Shown in pieces: positions 1 to 7,843 of a DNA stretch of 40,482 nucleotides. The stretch spans positions 1 through 40,482 of the forward strand of contig NZ_JBOHKS010000305.1 in NCBI RefSeq assembly GCF_050729195.1, written 5' to 3'. The position numbers were made by a program, and so were the translations under genes. Position 1 is the first letter of the stretch, and every line of letters begins with the position of its first letter. Below the pieces are notes generated by a model. That model was not told the DNA's origin. It worked only from the letters and a program-made list of their open reading frames with translations, and did no database searches. The stretch comes from Hypericibacter sp050729195. GTDB lineage: Bacteria > Pseudomonadota > Alphaproteobacteria > Dongiales > Dongiaceae.

Positions 1-1
1 C

Positions 2-373
2 ATCAAGACCGCGCGCGAGCGCTTCTCGACCGCGCAGGTCATGAGCTGGACCGCGATCTCGGGAACCGTGGTCATGCTGATCGCGGCCCTGGTCTCGCGC
101 GAGAGCCTGATCCCGCCCAGCCTCGAAGGCTGGGCCATCCTGATCGGCCTTGCCTGGATCTCCCAGGTGGGCGGCCAGAGCATGATCGCCTGGTCGCTGC
201 GCCATCTGCCCGTGGCCTTCTCCTCGGTCAGCATGCTGATCAATCCGGTGGCGACCTTCTTCTTCGCCTGGTTCCTGATCGGCGAGCGGCTGACGCCCTG
301 GCAGATCCTGGCCGGCGTCGTCGTGCTGGCGGGCATTCTGATCGCCCGGCTTTACAGCGAACGCCGCGGCTGA
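2..373 (+). CDS. EamA/DMT-family permease, C-terminal part (5' end outside window)
   Basis: This is the last 123 codons of a drug/metabolite-transporter (DMT) superfamily inner-membrane permease. The reading frame is open from base 2 to the TGA at 371-373, so the start lies upstream of the window. The translation shows hydrophobic helices typical of the second EamA repeat. The closing helices (FFFAWFLIGERLTPWQILAG, then VVVLAGILIARLY) carry the GERLTPWQ loop that precedes the last EamA helix. Proteins of this family export amino acids, sugars or drugs, and the substrate cannot be read from this fragment. It ends 37 bases before the glycerate kinase gene on the same strand and may be co-transcribed with it. 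The family call is firm and the substrate is unknown. Confidence 0.85.
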   Translation: MKTARERFSTAQVMSWTAISGTVVMLIAALVSRESLIPPSLEGWAILIGLAWISQVGGQSMIAWSLRHLPVAFSSVSMLINPVATFFFAWFLIGERLTPWQILAGVVVLAGILIARLYSERRG

Positions 374-410
374 TTCTCTAGACAGGCACCAACCGTCGAG
401 ACCGCTCCCG

Positions 411-1685
411 ATGTCTCAAGCCCCCCGCGATCTGCTGCTGAGCCTGTTCCGCGCCGCGCTGGCGGTGGCGGATCCGATGCAGGCCGTGCCGCCGCATCTC
501 CCCGCCCCGCCCAAGGGCCGCACCATCGTGGTCGGCGCCGGCAAGGCCTCGGCGGCGATGGCGGCCGCGGTCGAGCGCCATTGGCAGGGCCCGCTCGAAG
601 GGCTGGTGGTCACCCGCTACGGCCATGGCGCGCCCTGCCGGCAGATCGAGATCGTCGAGGCCTCGCATCCGGTGCCCGACGAACGCGGCCGCGACGCGGC
701 GCGGCGCATCCTCGAGAAGGTCCAGGGCCTCACCGCCGACGATCTGGTGCTCTGCCTGATCTCGGGTGGCGGCTCGGCACTGCTGTCGCTGCCCGCACCC
801 GACATCACGCTCGCCGACAAGCAGGCGATGAACAAGGCGCTGCTCAAATATGGCGTGACCATCGCCGAGATGAATTGCGTGCGCAAACATATGTCGGCGA
901 TCAAGGGCGGGCGGCTGGCCGCCGCGGCCTTTCCGGCGCAGGTCGTGACCCTGCTGATCTCCGACGTGCCCGGCGACGATCCCTCCGTGGTGGCGTCGGG
1001 CCCGACCGTGCCCGATCCCACCAGCTTCGCCGACGCGCTGGCGGTGATCGAGAAATACAAGATCACCGAGGCGCCCGCCGTCATCGACCGCTTCAGGCGC
1101 GGCCGCGACGAGACGCCCAAGCCGGGCGACCCGCGCTTCGCGCGCGCGCACACGATCATGATCGCGCGACCGCAGGATGCGCTCGAGGCGGCGGCCAAGG
1201 CCGCGCGCAACGCCGGCATCACGCCGCTCATCCTCGGCGATTCGATCGAGGGCGAGGCGCGCGACGTGGCGCTCGTCCATGCCGGCATCGCGCGCCAGGC
1301 CGCGCGCTACGGGCAGCCCGGCGAGCCGCCACTGGTCCTGCTCTCGGGCGGCGAGACCACGGTCACGGTCCGGGGCCAGGGACGCGGCGGGCGGAATGCC
1401 GAGTTTCTGCTGGCACTCGCGGTCGCCCTCGATGGCCATCCCGATATCCATGCCATCGCCTGCGATACCGACGGGATCGACGGCACCGAGGACAATGCCG
1501 GCGCGCTCATGGCCCCCGACAGCCTGGCCCGGGGCTGGGCGAAAGGCGTCAATGCCAAGGCCTTCCTCGCCAACAATGACGGTTACAGCTTCTTCGAGGC
1601 ACTTGGCGACCTGGTCAAGACCGGTCCCACCCTCACCAATGTCAATGATTTCCGCGCCATCCTGATCGGGAAGCGGCTAGGGTAA
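411..1685 (+). CDS. gckA: Glycerate 2-kinase (DUF4147/MOFRL family, TtuD/GckA type)
   Basis: This is a predicted cytoplasmic enzyme that phosphorylates D-glycerate to 2-phosphoglycerate. Homologues were historically annotated hydroxypyruvate reductase TtuD. The 424 residues fit the family length. The N-terminal DUF4147 domain covers about residues 5-235 and holds the glycine-rich LISGGGSALL segment, an NCVRKHMSAIKGGRLA stretch and ISDVPGDDPSVVASGPTVPD. The MOFRL domain covers about 305-415 and shows LLSGGETTVTV, GRGGRNAEF and CDTDGIDGTEDNAGA. The ATG at 411 gives a family-like N-terminus, though only a weak GAG lies upstream. Pyruvate kinase follows 154 bases downstream, a pairing also known from tartrate/glycerate utilisation loci (ttuD-ttuE), and glcDEF lies about 11 kb away. 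Family assignment is strong; kinase rather than reductase activity comes from knowledge of the family. Confidence 0.9.
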   Translation: MSQAPRDLLLSLFRAALAVADPMQAVPPHLPAPPKGRTIVVGAGKASAAMAAAVERHWQGPLEGLVVTRYGHGAPCRQIEIVEASHPVPDERGRDAARRILEKVQGLTADDLVLCLISGGGSALLSLPAPDITLADKQAMNKALLKYGVTIAEMNCVRKHMSAIKGGRLAAAAFPAQVVTLLISDVPGDDPSVVASGPTVPDPTSFADALAVIEKYKITEAPAVIDRFRRGRDETPKPGDPRFARAHTIMIARPQDALEAAAKAARNAGITPLILGDSIEGEARDVALVHAGIARQAARYGQPGEPPLVLLSGGETTVTVRGQGRGGRNAEFLLALAVALDGHPDIHAIACDTDGIDGTEDNAGALMAPDSLARGWAKGVNAKAFLANNDGYSFFEALGDLVKTGPTLTNVNDFRAILIGKRLG

Positions 1686-1743
1686 TGGCATTGCTCGCTG
1701 CCCCCGCCTGGGGGCGGCGCGGCCTCCCGGTTCGCTGATCTCC

Positions 1744-1793
1744 CTTGAAGGCCCCCGCTTGAAGGCCCCCCGCTTGAAGGCCCCCCTTGAACG
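1744..1793. repeat. Short GC-rich tandem repeat upstream of pyk
   Basis: Three consecutive imperfect copies of a 14-15 base unit (CTTGAAGGCCCCCG-like) start at 1744, 1758 and 1773, followed by a partial copy at 1786. They lie in the leader between the glycerate kinase and pyruvate kinase genes, 47 bases or more before the chosen pyruvate kinase start. The unit could arise by slippage. No function is evident. Confidence 0.75.
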
Positions 1794-1839
1794 CAAGGAC
1801 GCTTTCAGCGGTAACAAAGCCGAAAGTAGAGTTGCGCGC

Positions 1840-3258
1840 ATGAGACGTAACCGCCTGGCCAAGATCGTCGCCACCCTGGGGCCCTCCAGCTCGACCCGCG
1901 AGCAGCTTCTGGCCCTGTTCCATGCCGGCGTCGATGTGTTCCGGCTCAATCTCAGCCATGGCACGCATGAGGATCATCGCGCGCGCCATGCCGTGATCCG
2001 CGAGATCGAGCAGGATACCGGCCGCCCCATCAGCATCCTGGTGGATCTGCAGGGGCCGAAGCTGCGCATCGGTCCGCTGACTGGCGGCGAAGCGCAGATC
2101 GAACGCGGCCAGCCCTTCCGCCTCGATCTCGAGGACCGGCTGGGCGACAGCACGCGCGTGCGCCTGCCGCATCCCGAGGTGCTCGCCGCCCTGACACCCG
2201 GCGCCGATCTCTTGATCGACGACGGCCGGCTGAAGCTCAAGGTCGAGCGCACCGGCCAGGGCTATGCCGATACCACCGTCCTGCTTGGCGGGCGGCTCAA
2301 GGATCGCAAGGGCGTCAATCTGCCGGGCGTGCTGCTGCCGCTCTCGCCCTTGACCGAGAAGGACCGCAAGGATCTCGCTTTCGCGCTCGATCTCGGCGTC
2401 GACTGGATCGGCCTCTCCTTCGTGCAGCGGCCCGAGGACGTGGCCGAGGCGCGCCGCCTGGTGCAGGGCCGCGCCGCCATCATGGTCAAGCTCGAGAAGC
2501 CCTCGGCGATCGAGCGGCTCGAGGAATTGCTGGACCTCGCCGACGCGGCGATGGTCGCGCGTGGCGATCTCGGCGTCGAGATGCCGCCGGAGGACGTGCC
2601 CTCGATCCAGAAGCGCATCGTCGCGACCTGCCGCCTCAAGGGCAAGCCGGTGGTGGTCGCGACCCAGATGCTCGAATCGATGATCAGCGCGCCCGCACCC
2701 ACCCGCGCCGAGGCCTCGGACTGCGCCACCGCCGTCTATGACGGCGCCGACGCGCTGATGCTGTCGGCCGAGACGGCATCGGGCAATTATCCGATCGAGG
2801 CGGTCTCGATCATGAACCGCATCATCGAGCGCGTCGAACGCGATCCGCTCTATCGCCGCATCCTGGCGGCCCAGCGCCCCGAGCCCGAAGCGACCGCCGC
2901 CGACGCCATCACCTATGCCGCGCAGCAGGTGGCCCACACAATCTCGGCCGCCGCGATCGTCACTTACACGACATCAGGTTCGACCACCTTCCGCGCCGCG
3001 CGCGAGCGCCCCGAGGTGCCGATCCTCTGCCTCACCTCGAAGCGCGAGACGGCCCGGCGCATGTCGCTGGTCTGGGGCACCCATTGCATGGAAACCGCCG
3101 AGATCCGCAGCTTCTCCGAGATGGTCGACAAGGCCTGCCGCATCGCGCTGACCGAAGGCTTCGCCAAGGCGGGCCAGCGGCTGGTGGTGACCGCGGGCGT
3201 TCCCTTCGGCACGCCGGGATCGACCAACGTGCTGCGCATCGCCTGGGTGGATGGATAG
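1840..3258 (+). CDS. pyk: Pyruvate kinase
   Basis: This enzyme transfers phosphate from phosphoenolpyruvate to ADP, giving pyruvate and ATP in the cytoplasm. The ATG at 1840 gives 472 residues, the usual bacterial length. The protein then begins MRRNRLAKIVATLGPSS, where the family's conserved TK-A/V-TLGP segment is expected. An in-frame TTG at 1759 would add 27 low-complexity residues encoded by the tandem repeat and is rejected. Visible motifs are NLSHG, the substrate/metal segment MVARGDLGVEMP with its preceding lysine in IMVKLEKPSAIERL, the ATQMLESMI helix, and SAETASGNYP. The C-terminal regulatory-type domain covers about residues 350-470. Its position behind glycerate kinase suggests a shared role feeding glycerate carbon into pyruvate. 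Confidence 0.95.
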   Translation: MRRNRLAKIVATLGPSSSTREQLLALFHAGVDVFRLNLSHGTHEDHRARHAVIREIEQDTGRPISILVDLQGPKLRIGPLTGGEAQIERGQPFRLDLEDRLGDSTRVRLPHPEVLAALTPGADLLIDDGRLKLKVERTGQGYADTTVLLGGRLKDRKGVNLPGVLLPLSPLTEKDRKDLAFALDLGVDWIGLSFVQRPEDVAEARRLVQGRAAIMVKLEKPSAIERLEELLDLADAAMVARGDLGVEMPPEDVPSIQKRIVATCRLKGKPVVVATQMLESMISAPAPTRAEASDCATAVYDGADALMLSAETASGNYPIEAVSIMNRIIERVERDPLYRRILAAQRPEPEATAADAITYAAQQVAHTISAAAIVTYTTSGSTTFRAARERPEVPILCLTSKRETARRMSLVWGTHCMETAEIRSFSEMVDKACRIALTEGFAKAGQRLVVTAGVPFGTPGSTNVLRIAWVDG

Positions 3259-3279
3259 AGACGCGCTCTTCTCCTCTTT

Positions 3280-3307
3280 CCTCTCCACCCGCATAGCGGG
3301 GGAGAGG
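3280..3307. terminator. GC-rich hairpin after pyk (terminator or REP-like element)
   Basis: An almost perfect inverted repeat lies 21 bases after the pyruvate kinase stop. CCTCTCC-A-CCCGC pairs with GCGGG-GGAGAGG around the loop ATA, a 12-pair stem with one bulge. There is no following T-run, so intrinsic termination is uncertain. Similar CTCTCC/GGAGAG stems recur at 6701-6726, 6804-6835 and around 12.73 kb, which favours a dispersed palindromic element that may also stop transcription. Confidence 0.6.
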
Positions 3308-3611
3308 GCAGGGTGAGCGACTGTGGGCTCTGTCAAGATCATTTGGGTCTCCGTGATTGGTGATCCGAGGGGAGCCGGTGCCCGGGCGCGAGACCTCGCG
3401 CCACAACCTTGTATTCGGTGGGCCGCTGAGGACCCGAACCATGATGCAGCCATGCGCATCGGCAGCGAGGCTCCGACGTGGCGAGCCCATTCTCTCCCTC
3501 GGCATGGCAGCCATGGGATGCGGCGGGTCATCGCCACCTCGGATCGTGAAGCCCGCTCGGGCAGGAAGCTGCCCGCGGCGGGAATCCGAAGGAATATGGG
3601 TGAGCTCTCGA
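3308..3611. other. Non-coding stretch between pyk hairpin and IS remnant
   Basis: No convincing gene was found. The open frames here (for example 3323-3772 on plus, 3032-3661 on minus) have no recognisable motif and are longer only because of GC bias. The stretch begins TGTGGGCTCTGTCAAGATCA and may contain further decayed mobile-element sequence, but I recognise no second transposase fragment or right-hand IS end. Confidence 0.4.
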
Positions 3612-3757
3612 TCATGGCGCGGGGTGCTCGCTCGCGTGATCCAGAACCATCCGAACCGCACGGGCCCGGACCTCGGGTGAAAACTTGTTCGTCGTCTTGC
3701 TTGTCATGGCTCCATCCTCTCAGGAGTTGGAGCCTCCGGCAAACCCGGCGCGGTTCA
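3612..3757 (-). mobile_element. Remnant of an IS3-family insertion sequence (left end plus start of orfA)
   Basis: On the minus strand, TGAACCGCGCCGGGTTTGCC starts at 3757 and matches the TGAACC-type left terminal repeat of IS3-family elements. An ATG follows at 3707. The frame then encodes MTSKTTNKFSPEVRARAVRM, the N-terminus of IS3-type transposase OrfA, and continues VLDHASEHP before hitting TGA at 3614-3612. In intact elements the helix-turn-helix domain and then orfB follow; here both are gone. Only about 146 bases of the element are recognisable, so it is a dead fragment. It lies at the downstream edge of the RHS toxin/immunity region, consistent with that region being a recombination hotspot. 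Confidence 0.75.
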
Positions 3758-3811
3758 CTGACGGGCTGGTAACTGAGTTTACTGCCTGCGGAATTTGGAA
3801 ATACACCAGCA

Positions 3812-4138
3812 CTACGCCGAATCTGATTCTTCGTACATAGATTTCATTCTCGCGATTCGCCACTCTCCGATAGAATTAAACAGCAGGGTCCTCGGCCATC
3901 TTGTGTCCATTTCCTTGCTGCTTGACCAGGTCAAGTGTACCTCCGCCACGCGACCATTTTCTCCGTTCTCCAAGGAGACGAGGACGTCGTCCTGATCGTC
4001 TCTCTTTGCAAGGACATGTCGAGGCAAGCCTGAAAGCACATGGCCTTCACAAATTTCCTTTTCGAGTTCCGCCTCTAAATTCAAGCGTTGCTGTTCATCG
4101 CTAACGCGGCGCCACGGTTCCAACCATTCTTCTGTCAT
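3812..4138 (-). CDS. Putative immunity protein of the RHS toxin tip
   Basis: This is a 108-residue soluble acidic protein with no signal peptide or membrane segment. The ATG at 4138 is chosen because GAGG lies about six bases upstream; an ATG five codons earlier (4153) has no such site. The central and C-terminal motifs are GHVLSGL, DDVLVSLENG, VAEVHLTWSSSKE and RWPRTLLFNSIGEW. I recognise this as a recurring small family of uncharacterised proteins whose shared signature is 'DDVL...VHLTWS...WP.T..(F/Y).S...W'. It lies 42 bases after the RHS stop codon on the same strand, exactly where polymorphic-toxin immunity genes sit, and shares that gene's lower GC. The immunity role is inferred from position; nothing in the sequence proves it. 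Confidence 0.65.
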   Translation of the reverse strand: MTEEWLEPWRRVSDEQQRLNLEAELEKEICEGHVLSGLPRHVLAKRDDQDDVLVSLENGENGRVAEVHLTWSSSKEMDTRWPRTLLFNSIGEWRIARMKSMYEESDSA

Positions 4139-4180
4139 TTCTAACCTCGCCATCGATTATGCGCATCCGATTCCACCCAG

Positions 4181-6517
4181 TCATGGAGCTCCAGTAAACG
4201 GCGAACCCATCGGATACGTTTCGCTGAACAGGGCGCCTTGGTTCTGTATCCTAAATGTCACGGCATCGCCCCATGTCGCTGGCACACCGAAGCGATTCGA
4301 GAATCTCCCTACCACATCACCGATTGGATCAGAAAAGTTCCTGATATTTGCAAGTACGTTGGTTCCAGTCTCCTGAGCTGCAAGGAGACGGGTGTTATCG
4401 AGCGACGTCAAGAGTTCGTCAGGCATACGAACGACATCAATAGCTTTACCTTGCCAACCCACTGATTCCATGGAGCTTGCTATTTCTGCCCAGTCGGAGC
4501 CCACACTTCTCTGGCTGTATCGTATCAGGCTCGCATCCAGAAGAGTGCCTTCTCCCGCACGTCCAAGCGCAGCGAAGGCACGCAGCCCCTGAAATAGAGC
4601 CGCACCGGGAACATCCCCAATCGACATCTGAAAGGCCGGATCACACAGAGCACCGCAGCCACTCAATCCGTTACCGATTTGAACTGGTATCGTCACGCCG
4701 AAATAATGGCTGGGAGATCCCAAGAAATCGGAGAACGAAGACACAAGACCTTGCCCCAGAGCACTCAGACTCCAGCTCCCAGAATTTGCCTGGACGCCAT
4801 CCAGATAACCGAACCCGAAACCGGAACTCCCGACTGGAACCTCCGGAAGAGCCATATGCGTGTACTGCCAATAGCTGGGCAGGATGATGTTGATCTGGAA
4901 GGCGGGTGGTGCAGGAGTACCTGACATCAGCCCCGACGGATCGATCGCGCCAATCGGATTGCCCAACGCATATGCATAGCGATTGGGTCCAACGCTGGGC
5001 TGGCTAGGATCCGACGGATCAGCTTGGACGAACCGAGCTAGGACCGGGTCGTAATAACGGGCGTTGAGGTAGAGCAACCCGGTCTCGTCGTCGAGACGTT
5101 CACCGATGTAACTCTTGCTCTCGGCTACACCCGAAACTGACACTAGCCGCTCACCATAGGGTCGATAGTTCGCGCGCCAAGCAATGGCGCCGGTGTTACC
5201 GGTCTCGACCCGGAACGAGCTTAGATTGTCACGATGGACCCAGTCGGTGGTGCCAAGGCCGGCTCGTCTCGCGTCGCCCGGCAGATACTTGGTGGTAGTC
5301 GAGCCGGCGATCTCGATGTCGGCGCCCAGATAGATCGTGGTGGTGGCGCCATTGATCTTCTTCAGGCGCGCCCCGTCGGGGCCGTATACGAACTGAACGC
5401 TGTTGACCGAAATGAGACGGTTCTCGCCATCGTAGGTAAGCGTATCACCCGGCGCTGTCGTCATGCTGCCATTGGCGTCGTAGCCGTAGGCCCCCAGCGG
5501 AGTCGAGGTCACGGCGTGGGGCCTTGGCGATCCCGTCGCCGGATAAGTGTAGGTCCCGATCAGCGAGTTCGAGGTGAGATTGCCGACAGTATCGTAGGTA
5601 AAGGTCTGGGTCAGGGTTGGCGTGTTGGTATTGGTGGCGGTGAGCAGCCGATCCAGATTGTCGTAGCCGTAAGTCCAACTCTCCCCAGTCACGCTCGAGG
5701 TGGTGGTGCCGATGCGGCCCGTCGCGTTACGGGCGTAATTGATGTCCTGCAGAACGGTCGATCCAGCCAGCGCATCGATGTCCGTGAGCCAGCCGCGGGA
5801 GTCCTGGTAGGTATAAGTTGTCACCACGCCGTTGGCGCGGGTCAGGCTCGTGGTCTGGCCGCGGGCGTTATAGACCGTGGTCGTAACGAGCCCCGGCACG
5901 GATTTGAGGCGACCGGCGGCATCATAGAGAAGCGGGCTCGCGGCCGAGCCGGCGCTGTCGCCATCGGGATATAGCCGCCACAGCAACCGATCGCCGGCGT
6001 CGAAGCCCTGGGTGATGGTGTAAGTCGTGCTGCTCAGGACGTAGTCCTGCTTCGTCAGCCGGCCGGCCTGGTCGTAATTGTAGCGGATCGTCGCGGCGGC
6101 GTTGGCTGCCGTCGTAAGCTGGCCGACATTGTAGAAGCCGGCGCGCGCCTCGTCATAGGTGTCGGTCGTGGTTGCGGCCTGGGGGGTGCCATAGAGCACC
6201 GTCTTGGTCAGCATGCGTCCAAGACGATCATAGGTGAAGCGGGTGATTTGTCCCTTGGCGTCGGTCGACTGCATCAACCGGTTGGCATTGTCATATTGGT
6301 AGGCCCAACTGCCGAGATCGGGATCGGAAGTCGCTGTTTTCCGGTTCAGGGAATCATAAGTGTAGGTCCATTGGTTGCCGGCATTGTCCGTGATGCCGAT
6401 CCGCCGGCCCAACAAATCGTACTGGTAGGAGACCGAGATGGTCGCCGCCCCGAGTGTACGGCTCTCGCGAATGGTCCGCCCGTAAGCATCGAGCTGAGTG
6501 GTGATCGGCCGGCCCAA
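4181..6517 (-). CDS. RHS/YD-repeat protein with C-terminal toxin-like tip, truncated at the 5' end
   Basis: This 778-codon frame begins inside YD repeats with no N-terminal export or PAAR-type domain. Residues about 1-490 carry many YD/RHS repeats (YQYDLLGRRIG, YTYDSLNRKTA, FTYDRLGRML). The conserved RHS core follows at about 470-530 (DETGLLYLNARYYDPVLARF, NRYAYALGNP, IDPSGL). After that boundary come 248 variable residues. The last 120 or so (DASLIRYSQ, GKAIDVVRMPD, SLDNTRLLAAQETG, TWGDAVTFRI) look like a toxin domain with a ParB/sulfiredoxin-like pattern. The TTG at 6517 is only a formal start: an in-frame TAA lies at 6532-6530 and RHS similarity stops there. It could be a displaced orphan tip, a pseudogene or the 3' half of a rearranged gene. 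GC falls markedly in the tip. Confidence 0.85.
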   Translation of the reverse strand: MGRPITTQLDAYGRTIRESRTLGAATISVSYQYDLLGRRIGITDNAGNQWTYTYDSLNRKTATSDPDLGSWAYQYDNANRLMQSTDAKGQITRFTYDRLGRMLTKTVLYGTPQAATTTDTYDEARAGFYNVGQLTTAANAAATIRYNYDQAGRLTKQDYVLSSTTYTITQGFDAGDRLLWRLYPDGDSAGSAASPLLYDAAGRLKSVPGLVTTTVYNARGQTTSLTRANGVVTTYTYQDSRGWLTDIDALAGSTVLQDINYARNATGRIGTTTSSVTGESWTYGYDNLDRLLTATNTNTPTLTQTFTYDTVGNLTSNSLIGTYTYPATGSPRPHAVTSTPLGAYGYDANGSMTTAPGDTLTYDGENRLISVNSVQFVYGPDGARLKKINGATTTIYLGADIEIAGSTTTKYLPGDARRAGLGTTDWVHRDNLSSFRVETGNTGAIAWRANYRPYGERLVSVSGVAESKSYIGERLDDETGLLYLNARYYDPVLARFVQADPSDPSQPSVGPNRYAYALGNPIGAIDPSGLMSGTPAPPAFQINIILPSYWQYTHMALPEVPVGSSGFGFGYLDGVQANSGSWSLSALGQGLVSSFSDFLGSPSHYFGVTIPVQIGNGLSGCGALCDPAFQMSIGDVPGAALFQGLRAFAALGRAGEGTLLDASLIRYSQRSVGSDWAEIASSMESVGWQGKAIDVVRMPDELLTSLDNTRLLAAQETGTNVLANIRNFSDPIGDVVGRFSNRFGVPATWGDAVTFRIQNQGALFSETYPMGSPFTGAP

Positions 6518-6700
6518 CTCGACTTGAGTTTACGACAAGCACAGCAAGTTCATCCTCTTCCATCTGGAGAAGGTCGATGCGCGTTTCGAAGTTGCACACA
6601 CCTGGACGCCCACCCGGCGCGACGCTGGAGTTCCGGCAGCCGAAGAAGAAGTAGGTCCCCTCCCACTCCTTCATTCGTCTCTCGGGATTCGGAAGATGCA
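6518..6700. other. Unassigned junction upstream of the truncated RHS gene
   Basis: No recognisable gene was found. RHS similarity ends sharply near 6518. On plus, an open frame reads VYDKHSKFILFHLEKVDARF and continues about 50 more residues. On minus, a 60-residue frame (MHLPNPERRMKEWEGTYFFF...) runs into the RHS gene in the wrong frame. Neither has a motif I know. The stretch probably marks the breakpoint at which the rest of the RHS gene was lost or replaced. Confidence 0.4.
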
Positions 6701-6835
6701 CCCTCTCCGCGCGTCAGCGGGGAGAGATGCTATGGGGTGGGCGGCGAAGTGATGCACCCATTGGTGTTGCAAAACCAACCGATGGAGCGCGTCCCATAGC
6801 ATCTCTCCCCCTCCTGAAGACGGGAGGGGGAGAGG
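6701..6835. repeat. Nested palindromic element (REPIN/MITE-like)
   Basis: Two GC-rich hairpins, 6701-6726 (CTCTCC...GGAGAG) and 6804-6835 (CTCTCCCCCTCC...GGAGGGGGAGAG), face each other. Between them an exact 18-base inverted repeat links 6719-6736 (GGGGAGAGATGCTATGGG) to 6793-6810. The spacer contains an almost perfect palindrome, TTGGTGTTGCAAAACCAA, centred on TTGCAA. Paired inverted hairpins round a palindromic spacer are the organisation of REPIN-type non-autonomous elements. The right hairpin also lies just after the stop of the rarD-type gene on the minus strand and may act as its terminator. Confidence 0.7.
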
Positions 6836-6863
6836 AAAAATAAAGCGACGAGCGCTCTTTCCC

Positions 6864-7757
6864 TCACCGCCGCGCGCGTAGCGAGTCCACGCTGTAGATC
6901 GCGATCGCGGCCCAGACGCAGCCGAACGTCACCAGATGCGCCTGAGTGAAGGGCTCGCCATAGACGACGACCGCCAACAGCAGTTGCAAGGTGGGCGAGA
7001 GATACTGGCAGAAGCCCAGCGCCGCCAGGCGCAATCGCCTCGCGGCGGCCGCGAACAGCAGCAGCGGCACCGCGGTCACCGGTCCCGCCAGCATCAGCAT
7101 GAAATCGAGATGGCTCGAGACCATGCCGAAGCTGCCGGCGCCGATGACCGCGAGATAGATCAGCAGCGCCAGCGCGAAGGGCAGCAGGAGGAGCGTCTCG
7201 ACCATCAGCCCGTCGAGGCTCTCCGCCGCCACGATCTTGCGCAACAGCCCGTAGACACCGAAGGTCACCGCCAGGCTGAGCGCGAGCCAAGGGAACTGGC
7301 CATAGGCGAGGGCGAGATTGAGCACGCCGGCGCTGGCGAGGCCCACCGCCGCCCATTGCCAGGGTCGCAACCGCTCGCGCAGCACGAAGGTGCCCAGCAG
7401 CATGTTGACCAGCGGATTGATGTAATAGCCGAGGCCCGACTGGACGATCTGCGCGCTCGCCACCGCCCAGATATAGAGCGACCAGTTGGTGGCGAGGATC
7501 AGCGCCGTCAGCATCAGGATCGAGCGGGCGCGCCGGTTTCGCAGCACATCGGCCACATGCGGCCAGCGCCGCGCCAGGGCGACCAGAATGACGAGGAACG
7601 GCACCGACCAGACCACCCGGTGCGCCAGCACCTCGATCACCGGCACCGAGGCGACCGTCTTGAAATAGACCGGGTTGAGGCCCCAGAGACAGAAGCAGCC
7701 CAGCGCATAAAGGGCGCCGATCAGCGTCTTGCGCTCAGGATTTGGATCGCGGGTCAT
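6864..7757 (-). CDS. rarD: EamA-family transporter, RarD type
   Basis: This is an inner-membrane permease of the DMT superfamily with 297 residues and ten predicted helices. The RarD subgroup signature is visible: an N-terminal GALYALGCFCLWGLNPVYFK helix followed by VPVIEVLAHRVVWSVPF, then ATNWSLYIWAV and SGLGYYINPLVNMLLG. The C-terminal repeat carries YLSPTLQLLLAVVVYGEPF. RarD proteins are called chloramphenicol-sensitive proteins by homology; their transported compound is generally unknown. The ATG at 7757 begins MTRDPNPERKTLIGA, as expected for the family. The gene is monocistronic on the minus strand and divergent from the molybdopterin oxidoreductase gene, with 201 bases between them that contain a nested inverted repeat. 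Confidence 0.92.
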   Translation of the reverse strand: MTRDPNPERKTLIGALYALGCFCLWGLNPVYFKTVASVPVIEVLAHRVVWSVPFLVILVALARRWPHVADVLRNRRARSILMLTALILATNWSLYIWAVASAQIVQSGLGYYINPLVNMLLGTFVLRERLRPWQWAAVGLASAGVLNLALAYGQFPWLALSLAVTFGVYGLLRKIVAAESLDGLMVETLLLLPFALALLIYLAVIGAGSFGMVSSHLDFMLMLAGPVTAVPLLLFAAAARRLRLAALGFCQYLSPTLQLLLAVVVYGEPFTQAHLVTFGCVWAAIAIYSVDSLRARR

Positions 7758-7843
7758 GAGGGATCAGGACGGGCCGGATGCTGGGGATGCGTGCGGCGCC
7801 TTGGAAAATCAGGCCAATCGCGAACCGCTTGGGAGGATGCCCG

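Noticed and set aside
3323..3772. 149-residue plus-strand frame opposite the IS remnant
   Set aside because: It crosses the recognisable minus-strand IS end and has no motif or plausible ribosome site.
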